NCBI GenBank assembly: GCA_001916055.1
Contig: MNRR01000040.1
Span: forward strand, 1 to 8,310
DNA length: 8,310 nucleotides
From: Clostridium sp. 28_12
Lineage (GTDB): Bacteria > Bacillota > Clostridia > TANB77 > CAG-508
Direction: 5' to 3'
Shown here: positions 1 through 5,052 of the stretch, one piece after another
How positions within the stretch are numbered: the first letter of the stretch is position 1
Layout: every line of letters starts with the position of its first letter
Position numbers and translations under genes: made by a program
Notes under the pieces: generated by a model
Seen by the model: the letters and a program-made list of their open reading frames with translations, nothing else
Databases searched by the model: none
Told to the model about the DNA's origin: nothing

Positions 1-48
1 TAAAAGCACAAAATAATGATAGGAAAATCTGAAAATTATAAAATTATC

Positions 49-78
49 TTGGCTTAGAAAAATATCGCAATCTAATAT
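49..78 (+). promoter_or_regulatory. Weak candidate promoter for the Nudix genes
   Basis: TTGGCT (49-54) and TAATAT (73-78) are separated by 18 bases and lie just upstream of the GAAAGGA ribosome site at 96-102. The -35 box matches the consensus poorly and the spacing is one base long. In such AT-rich DNA this could be chance. The first 48 bases hold no supportable gene. Confidence 0.3.
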
Positions 79-111
79 AAAAGAATAATATTTTTGAAAG
101 GATAAAAAACA

Positions 112-594
112 ATGGATATTGAAATTAAAACAGATTACAAAGAATTTCATGGAAGAAGTTGTGGAATAATTAAACAAGAAAACAAGTTTTTAATTATGAG
201 ACTAGACAAAGCACCATATTTTCATATACCAGGTGGACATATTGAAATAGGAGAAGATTCAAACCAAACTGTTGTTAGAGAGATAAAATAAGAAATTGGT
301 TGTGATATTAAAGAAGAGAGTTTATTTGCTATACAGGAAAACTTTTGGAAAAAAGGCAAAAAAACATGTCACGGAATAGAATTTTATTATATAATAAAAC
401 CTAAATATGAATTAGAAATGAAAGATTATGAAATAATGGAAAATGACAAGGGCGAAGAGAAACTATTGGAATTTAAGTGGGTTACACTAGAGGAGTTAAG
501 AGACATAGATTTAAGACCTAAAAATATAAGAGATATGATAGTTAATGGAGATTATCTCAAAGGATTAACACATATTATAAAGAAGGACAAATAA
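112..594 (+). pseudogene. Nudix hydrolase gene with an in-frame TAA at a catalytic glutamate
   Basis: The reading frame encodes a single-domain Nudix protein of about 160 residues, a normal size for the family, which hydrolyses nucleoside diphosphates linked to another group. ATG at 112 follows GAAAGGA (96-102) at 9 bases. The Nudix box GX5EX7REUXEEXGU is clear: G42, E48, R56, E57, then K59, a TAA at codon 60 (289-291), E61 and G63. The stop replaces the first E of the EE pair, a metal-binding catalytic residue, and is one base away from GAA. The frame after the stop is intact to TAA at 592-594 and ends with a typical C-terminal stretch (FKWVTLEELRDIDL). There is no other lesion, so the change looks recent, or is a sequencing error. 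As written, only a 59-residue fragment without an active site would be made. The exact substrate cannot be told. It lies 16 bases before a second Nudix gene, probably in the same transcript. Confidence 0.85.
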
Positions 595-610
595 TAAAGA
601 AGAGGTAGCT

Positions 611-1780
611 ATGGAAGAAATTGAATATTTAGATTTTGTTGATGAAAACAACAATGTAATTGAAAAAGAAGATTTATGTATGAATGATTTTGACTATTTA
701 TTGGAAAAAGCGAAAGAAGAGAAAATAGAGAAAAATGTTGTTGGATTGGTTATTGTAAATAGACAAGGAAAAATACTTATAATGTCAAGAAAGTCGGATG
801 ATTTTATGGGAGGTATTGACGAATTACCAAACGGAAATATGGAAATTGGAGAAGATATACCAACGGCATTAGCAAGAGAGGTAAAAGAAGAAACAAATTG
901 CGAGTTAAACGAAATTTTATATTATATAGATAGTTTTGATTATAAATCTGGAAGTGGAAAAAATGCTAGACAATATAATTTTGCTATAAAAGTGAAAGAA
1001 ACAGATAATATTGTTTTAACAGAACATGAATCATATTCATGGCAAACAGTTGAAGAAATAATTAATAATCCAAAAATAACTCATGAAGTAAAGAATACAA
1101 TCAAAAGATATAATGATATTAAGCTTGAATATGAAGCTATGATTGAAAAGTATAAAATAAAACTAGAATTAATAAAATATATAGAGCAAATTGTAAATTA
1201 TCATTACAATTTAAATGATAAAGGACATGGAGTTGAGCATGCAAAATATGTAATAAATAGAAGTTTTGAATTTGCATACCAGGTTGAATCTATAAATTTA
1301 GAAATGGTATATGTAATTGCAGCATATCATGATGTGGCTCATCATATTGATGTGAAAAAACATGAAACTATTTCTGCTAAGATGTTAATGGAAGACAAGA
1401 AATTAAAAGATTTTTTCACAGATGAACAAATAAAAATAATGAGCGAAGCAGTAGAAGACCATCATTCATCAATGGAAACAGAGCCAAAAAGCATCTATGG
1501 GAAAATAGTATCATCTGCTGATAGAAATACAAGTGTTGAGGTTACTTTAAAAAGATGCTATTCATATAATAGAAGGCATTTTTCTGAATTAAAAGAAAGC
1601 GAGATTATAGAAGAATGTAGAAAATTTTTATTAAAGAAATTTGGTATAAATGGTTATGCAAGAAGCAAAATGTTTTTTGATGACAAGGAATATAAAAAGT
1701 ATTTAGATGATATAACTGATTTAGCCTTAGATAGTGATAAATTTGCTGTTGAAATAAAAAAAGTAAATGAAATATATTAA
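611..1780 (+). CDS. Nudix-HD domain fusion protein (putative nucleotide hydrolase and phosphohydrolase)
   Basis: This 389-residue protein joins two metal-dependent hydrolase domains. Residues 1-170 form a Nudix domain; the N-terminal LDFVDENNNV stretch resembles IPP-isomerase-like Nudix proteins. The Nudix box has G75, E81, R89, E90, E93 and E94, so the metal ligands are present, but the usual Gly after EET is Asn96. A helical, charged linker (about 165-195) leads to an HD domain (about 195-375) with H206 and H210 (GHGVEH), the H240-D241 pair, H245, the H284-H285 pair and D304 in SSADR. These fit the H...HD...D metal site of HD phosphohydrolases. The substrate is unknown; a role in clearing modified nucleotides or nucleotide signals is inference. 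The start ATG follows AGAGGT (601-606) at 4 bases. The gene lies 16 bases after the broken Nudix gene and ends before a strong hairpin terminator. The domain calls are solid; the biological role is not. Confidence 0.9.
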   Translation: MEEIEYLDFVDENNNVIEKEDLCMNDFDYLLEKAKEEKIEKNVVGLVIVNRQGKILIMSRKSDDFMGGIDELPNGNMEIGEDIPTALAREVKEETNCELNEILYYIDSFDYKSGSGKNARQYNFAIKVKETDNIVLTEHESYSWQTVEEIINNPKITHEVKNTIKRYNDIKLEYEAMIEKYKIKLELIKYIEQIVNYHYNLNDKGHGVEHAKYVINRSFEFAYQVESINLEMVYVIAAYHDVAHHIDVKKHETISAKMLMEDKKLKDFFTDEQIKIMSEAVEDHHSSMETEPKSIYGKIVSSADRNTSVEVTLKRCYSYNRRHFSELKESEIIEECRKFLLKKFGINGYARSKMFFDDKEYKKYLDDITDLALDSDKFAVEIKKVNEIY

Positions 1781-1803
1781 TTATATGTTAGTAATGTAAA
1801 TAT

Positions 1804-1847
1804 AAAATAAAACATCTTGATGTAAAAATCGAGGTGTTTTATTTTTT
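1804..1847 (+). terminator. Rho-independent terminator after the Nudix-HD gene
   Basis: The arm 1804-1818 (ending AAAACATCTT) pairs with 1831-1845 (starting GAGGTGTTTT) over 15 positions, with G-T wobbles. A small inner GAT/ATC stem lies in the loop, and a T run (1842-1847) forms the end. It starts 24 bases after the stop codon. The A-rich 5' side means it could also work on the opposite strand. Confidence 0.8.
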
Positions 1848-2066
1848 ACAATAAATTATTGTCCAATAATGCAACAAATTGGAAATTTTTCGGGTTCATA
1901 TAAGTAAAAGCTAATTTAATTATTATGGATAGTTGAATGTTATTTAAAAAATTTTTGAAATTTGTCCGGTTTTCAAAAAAGGCAGGCACTTTTATATATA
2001 GAAGCACAATTAAACATGTAATAATTAAAATTTTACCACATAAAAATTAAACAAGAGGTGGACAAT
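1848..2066. other. Gene-free stretch with two inverted repeats
   Basis: No credible gene is seen in this roughly 220-base AT-rich stretch. It holds TCCAAT/ATTGGA (1862-1867 and 1878-1883) followed by AATTTTT, which could be a weak second terminator. It also holds the perfect 9-base inverted repeat TTTTTGAAA/TTTCAAAAA at 1952-1979. TATATA at 1993-1998, 17 bases after TTTTCA (1970-1975), is a poor promoter candidate for the small gene at 2067. AGAGGTGG (2054-2061) is that gene's ribosome site. Confidence 0.5.
1952..1979. repeat. Perfect 9-base inverted repeat, possible operator
   Basis: TTTTTGAAA (1952-1960) and TTTCAAAAA (1971-1979) are exact reverse complements separated by 10 bases. The repeat lies about 90 bases upstream of the small gene and overlaps the only plausible -35 position for it. 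It could bind a dimeric regulator or be a recombinase accessory site. AT-rich arms make chance possible. Confidence 0.4.
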
Positions 2067-2294
2067 ATGTTTGAAAAAGTAGAAGAAATCAACGGAAAAA
2101 AATATTTTTTACACAAAACAAAAGATGGCGAATATGAACTATGGAGATATAACGAAAAGTATGACAAATGGGTACATATTAATTTTATAGGAGAAGAGGT
2201 AAATCGTACAGAACAGAATGTTGTTGATACTCTATCAAAACAATTTATTGCTAGAAATATACAAGACAAAGATTATAAATTTTTAAAGTGTTAA
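2067..2294 (+). CDS. Small protein of unknown function, upstream of the recombinase
   Basis: This is a 75-residue, charged and aromatic-rich soluble protein (KYFLHKTKDGEYELWRYNEKY near its N-terminus) with no signal peptide, membrane segment or recognisable domain. The ATG at 2067 is preferred because AGAGGTGG (2054-2061) lies 5 bases before it. An in-frame GTG at 2058 would add three residues but overlaps that ribosome site. The strong ribosome site and an uninterrupted frame of this length support a real gene. It lies 93 bases before the recombinase on the same strand with no terminator between them, but the recombinase has its own promoter in the gap. By position it could be an accessory factor of the element, such as a small regulator or a directionality factor, but nothing in the sequence shows DNA binding. 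I do not recognise the family. Confidence 0.6.
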   Translation: MFEKVEEINGKKYFLHKTKDGEYELWRYNEKYDKWVHINFIGEEVNRTEQNVVDTLSKQFIARNIQDKDYKFLKC

Positions 2295-2296
2295 TG

Positions 2297-2325
2297 TTGT
2301 ATTTAATTATTGTACGAGTTATAAT
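2297..2325 (+). promoter_or_regulatory. Promoter of the recombinase gene
   Basis: TTGTAT (2297-2302) and a perfect TATAAT (2320-2325) are separated by 17 bases, a good sigma-A type promoter. It begins just after the stop codon of the small gene and lies about 60 bases before the recombinase start. A second, overlapping option is TTGTAC (2310-2315) with TATAGT (2332-2337). Confidence 0.65.
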
Positions 2326-2344
2326 ACTTGTTATAGTATTGTAA
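2319..2344. promoter_or_regulatory. Palindrome over the -10 box, candidate operator
   Basis: TTATAATAC (2319-2327) and GTATTGTAA (2336-2344) form an inverted repeat with one mismatch (a G-T wobble in RNA) and an 8-base spacer. It covers the -10 box and the likely transcription start. A repressor bound here would shut off the recombinase, which fits an element kept quiet in the host. Functional assignment is inference. Confidence 0.45.
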
Positions 2345-2463
2345 GAATAGTAAATGATCACAAAAATCAATTAAGGAGGAACGCAAGATGTCAGAAAAAA
2401 AAGTAGCTTGTTTATACAGAGTATCAACATTAATGCAAGTAGAAGATGATGATATTCCAATGC

Positions 2464-2471
2464 AAAAAAAG
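2464..2471 (+). other. First frame-change site: A7G slippery sequence (-1)
   Basis: The initiating frame reads CAA AAA AAG CAT and then hits TAG at 2487. The recombinase family sequence continues (KKACKQFIEKM) one base back. The heptamer A-AAA-AAG at 2465-2471, in the incoming frame, matches the well-known -1 frameshift signal of E. coli dnaX and several insertion sequences. I see no strong stem downstream (only TAACT/AGTTA) and no Shine-Dalgarno upstream. Loss of one A from an A8 run is the simple alternative. Confidence 0.7.
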
Positions 2472-3654
2472 CATGTAAGCAGTTTATAGAAAAAATGCCT
2501 AACTGGAAATTAGTTAAAGAATATTGTGAAAAAGGTGTATCTGGTTATAAGAAAAAAGCCATAGACAGAGATCAGCTTCAAGCTGCAAAAGAGGATGCTT
2601 TAAAAAATGAATTTGATATATTATTAGTTTTCATGTTTGATAGATTAGGCAGACGTGAAGATGAAACCCCATTTGTTGTTGAATGGTTTGTACAGCAAGG
2701 AATTGAAGTATGGTCAACTAAAGAAGGACAACAAAAATTTGATAATAGAGTTGATAAGCTACTAAACTACATAAGGTACTGGCAAGCAGGAGGAGAAAGT
2801 GAAAAAACATCTATAAGAGTAAAAGAAAAGCAATCTCAAATGGTTAAAGAAGGAATATTAATGTATGGAACTCCACCATATGGCTATGAAATGGTTAAAT
2901 CTGGCATATTTTCTAAAAAAGGTGTTGGACGAAAGAAACTTCAAATTCTACCTGAAGAAGCAGAGATAGTAAAAGAGGTTTATAAATTATCAACAGAAAA
3001 TGGTTGGGGAGGACATAGAATTGCTAGATATCTAAATGAACACAATATTCCAACAAAGAAAAACTCAAAATGGACAGTTAGTGTAGTTAATTTCATGCTT
3101 AGAAATCCTATATATAAAGGCTATTTATCCTATAATAAAACAAGTGTAAAAAAGAATGGAACTCAGGGCAGAATAGGTAGCAAAGATTGGATTTTATCAG
3201 ATGAAAAAATAGATGAGATTGTAATAATTGATGAAGAAGAATGGAATAAAGCACAAAAAATAAGAGAATCGAGAATACCAGATAGATACAAAGAAGAAAA
3301 TATGGATTATGAAAGTTATCCATTACAAACGAGAAGTAAAGCTCTTCTGACAGGGTTTATAAAATGTGGATATTGTGGATGTAACATGAACTCAAGTAAG
3401 TCCACAGATAGAAGTAAATTAAAAACTGGAGAAATAAAAAAAGGAAAAGAAAGGCACTATTACAGATGTGTAAGCAGAATCAGCAATGGAGGAGCAACAT
3501 GCAAAACAGGTAAAACTTGCTATAAACAAGAAGAAATAGACAACATTGTAATTGATGAAGTTTTTACATATTTGGACACCTTGAAAAAAGTAGATTTAAG
3601 CGACAGAATAAATGAAATCAATTTAAAGAACAAAACAGATGAAGAAATTAAACT

Positions 3655-3675
3655 AAAGGAGGTCACCAAAAAAAC
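3655..3675 (+). other. Second frame-change site: internal Shine-Dalgarno plus A7 (+1)
   Basis: AAAGGAGGT (3655-3663), a perfect anti-16S match, lies 4 bases before A7 (3668-3674). The incoming frame reads ACC AAA AAA ACT and ends at TGA 3692. Skipping one A gives ACC AAA AAA CTA and continues through the coiled-coil tail to 4139. No ATG, GTG or TTG sits at initiation distance from the Shine-Dalgarno, so it is not an obvious start site. A single inserted A is the simplest explanation. Confidence 0.6.
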
Positions 3676-4086
3676 TATCAAAATCACAAGATGAATTTGA
3701 AACGCTAAAAGGAGAAATTGTTTCAGCAATAAATGGGACAAGTAAGTTCTCAACAGACATACTATCTAACCTACTAGAACAAAAAGAAAAAGAAATAAAT
3801 AATTTGCAATCACAAGTACAAGAATTAAAAGAACAAATAGAAAAACAAAAATACGACTACAACTCTATGGTGGAACTAAAAAACTTAATTCCAATATGGA
3901 GGGAAGAATTTGAAAAAACAAATACGGAAATAAAGAAAATGCTTTTATCTCAAATAATTGAATCGGTCTTAGTCTTTGAAGATAAAATAGAAATCAAACT
4001 AAGAATAACAATGAAAAATTTCCTAAAATACGCGCAAGAAATGACACCAAACGACGGCATATACAATCAACTTGTAAACCCTAGTA

Positions 4087-4100
4087 AGACGGGACACATT
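4087..4100. other. Probable right attachment junction (attR) in the deacetylase gene
   Basis: From GAC at 4093 the sequence reads D-T-L-D-Y-Q-G in the deacetylase frame. Immediately upstream this frame gives residues that do not fit the family (V-R-R) and a stop at 4075. The crossover is therefore close to CGG|GAC at 4092/4093. GGGACACA around it recurs at 4306-4313, probably by chance. The exact crossover dinucleotide cannot be fixed without the left junction or the empty site. Confidence 0.5.
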
Positions 4101-4332
4101 AGACTATCAAGGATTAACAGGGGAAGAAATGTGGAATAGGTTAAAAAATAAATTAGATGGAGGAGCAATAATATTGAGCCATAATGGAACAAAACATACG
4201 GCAGATAGTTTAGATATGTTAATAAAAAACATAAAAGCTAGTGGATTTCAAGTTACTACAGTTTCAGAGATAATATATAAAGATAATTATTCTATTAATA
4301 ATAATGGGACACAAATCAGAAATCAAAAATAG
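4093..4332 (+). pseudogene. Polysaccharide deacetylase, 3' fragment cut off by the element
   Basis: About 79 codons encode the C-terminal end of a carbohydrate esterase 4 type polysaccharide deacetylase (NodB fold), enzymes that remove acetyl groups from cell-wall sugars. Visible family features are DTLDYQG followed by GEEMWNR, then the conserved strand-loop IILSHNGTKHTADSL, in which the histidine belongs to the late NodB motif, then a helix (DMLIKNIKASGF) and the final strand QVTTVSEIIYK. The catalytic DD pair, the HxxxH zinc motif and the RxPxY region are missing and should lie upstream of the window if the element interrupted the gene. The only usable ATG, at 4129, would give a 67-residue piece without catalytic residues and has only a weak ribosome site. 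The fragment is otherwise undamaged, which suggests a fairly recent interruption or possible precise restoration on excision. Confidence 0.8.
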
Positions 4333-4381
4333 GAGTATAAAAAGTAGGCTTTAGGAAATAATTACAACAAAGGAGAGAGTT

Positions 4382-4873
4382 ATGCCATTAGTTGGAATAA
4401 TTGCAAAGAAAAGAGATATCCAAGCAATAAAAAAAGAGCTTGCTGAATATGAAGTGGAGATTATACATCTTAATAAAGAATCATTAAAAAATATGAAAAA
4501 TATAATATTTAAGGATTTAATAATATTAGAAGACATAAATTTGCAAGAAACAGAATATTCTTATATGGAAGAAATAATATCAAAGGCAGAATATTTGATA
4601 TTAAATTCAGACATAGACTTTAGGGTATTGAAATATATTAAGTTAAAAAAACCGATAAAGACAATAACATTTGGTTTTAACCCTAAGTCAACAATTACAA
4701 TATCAAGTGTAAAAGAGGATAAAATTTTAGTCTGCTTGCAGAGAAATATAGAAAATGGAGATAAGGAAATCATAGAAACACAAGAAAAAGAAATTGAAAT
4801 TACAAAAGATTCTAACAAAAAAATTTATAATAAGTTAGTAGTTTTTATTCTAAAAGAGCTCCATAATCTATAA
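4382..4873 (+). CDS. Uncharacterised 163-residue protein
   Basis: ATG at 4382 follows AAAGGAG (4369-4375) at 6 bases. The protein is soluble with no signal peptide. It alternates strands and helices from the first residues (PLVGIIAKKRD, VEIIHLNKES, DLIILED, AEYLILNSD), which suggests an alpha/beta fold. The segment TITFGFNPKSTITISSV (about residues 94-110), followed by KILVCLQRNI, is the most motif-like part; it vaguely recalls the TYG-type linker of Mur ligases, but there is no ATP-binding GxxGKT, so no enzyme call is made. It lies 49 bases after the deacetylase fragment with no terminator or clear promoter between, so it probably shared the deacetylase transcript. It may now depend on reading through from the element. 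I do not recognise a named function. Confidence 0.75.
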   Translation: MPLVGIIAKKRDIQAIKKELAEYEVEIIHLNKESLKNMKNIIFKDLIILEDINLQETEYSYMEEIISKAEYLILNSDIDFRVLKYIKLKKPIKTITFGFNPKSTITISSVKEDKILVCLQRNIENGDKEIIETQEKEIEITKDSNKKIYNKLVVFILKELHNL

Positions 4874-4941
4874 AAATGTACTCCAAAAGCCAATATTTGA
4901 GGAAAGACAATAAAAAAATTAGAAAAAATTAACTTTTTATG

Positions 4942-4970
4942 TAGACAAAACCAAAAAAGTGTAGTATAAT
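4942..4970 (+). promoter_or_regulatory. Promoter of the SSB-like gene
   Basis: TAGACA (4942-4947) and TATAAT (4965-4970) are separated by exactly 17 bases, a good sigma-A type promoter. Transcription would start near 4977, giving a leader of about 75 bases with no clear hairpin. No convincing terminator for the preceding gene is seen between 4874 and 4941. Confidence 0.75.
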
Positions 4971-5052
4971 AAGAAATGTAGAAAATTTTAAAAAGAGAAA
5001 AGCAAGACGAGAAATTTACAATTGATAAAGAAAATTAAGGGAGGAAACAAAA

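Larger units (their letters stand above)
1..4092. mobile_element. Right-hand part of an integrated element driven by a large serine recombinase (left end outside window)
   Basis: A large serine recombinase gene runs up to a point where the sequence switches, at about 4092/4093, into the 3' part of a polysaccharide deacetylase gene in another frame. Large serine recombinases commonly sit at one end of the element they move, next to the attachment site, so the switch is read as the right junction. No 5' half of the deacetylase occurs in the window, so the left end should lie upstream of position 1 and the Nudix genes would be cargo. This boundary logic is inference. No duplicated attachment core could be compared. 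The element appears damaged: one nonsense codon in a Nudix gene and two frame breaks in the recombinase. Confidence 0.55.
2388..4139 (+). pseudogene. Large serine recombinase, split by two single-base frame changes
   Basis: Read across two frame changes, this encodes a recombinase of about 583 residues, normal for large serine recombinases that integrate and excise elements. AAGGAGGA (2373-2380) precedes ATG 2388. The first 28 codons carry the catalytic motif YRVST with Ser13, then the frame meets TAG at 2487. The next segment, 2462-3694, holds the rest of the catalytic domain (GVSGYK, FDRLGRRE), the recombinase domain (PPYGYE...EEAEIVKEVY...NPIYKGY) and a zinc ribbon (CGYC near residue 327, then C361, C372, C378). 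It ends at TGA 3692. The third segment, 3675-4139, supplies the coiled-coil and C-terminal tail (about 154 codons). The changes needed are -1 at A7 2464-2470 and +1 at A7 3668-3674. The long middle frame alone (ATG 2495) lacks Ser13 and cannot be catalytic. Decay is the plain reading; frameshifting or slippage at the A runs could rescue it. The last 14 or so codons lie in deacetylase DNA. Confidence 0.88.

Noticed and set aside
1..57. End of an upstream gene (frame ending at TAG 55-57)
   Set aside because: The frame is only 17 codons long after a stop at position 1 and has no recognisable content.
2033..2269. Minus-strand frame opposite the 75-residue gene
   Set aside because: The + strand frame has a strong ribosome site and a protein-like composition; the minus frame is rich in Ser, Phe and Leu and has no ribosome site.
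2495..3694. The long middle frame as a complete recombinase starting at ATG 2495
   Set aside because: It has no ribosome site before it and lacks the YRVST catalytic serine, which is present with a strong Shine-Dalgarno 107 bases upstream in another frame. It is a segment of one split gene.
3804..4139. A separate coiled-coil protein starting at ATG? near 3804
   Set aside because: The same frame is open back to 3675 and continues the recombinase coiled-coil; there is no ribosome site near 3804. It is the C-terminal segment of the recombinase.
4091..4313. GGGACACA at 4091-4098 and 4306-4313 as element target repeats
   Set aside because: Large serine recombinases do not make target duplications of this type, the second copy lies within the deacetylase's own last codons, and eight bases can recur by chance.
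4129..4332. An independent 67-residue gene
   Set aside because: Family-like deacetylase sequence starts before this ATG, at 4093, so it is the tail of a cut gene rather than a new small gene. A short product could still be made but would lack the active site.
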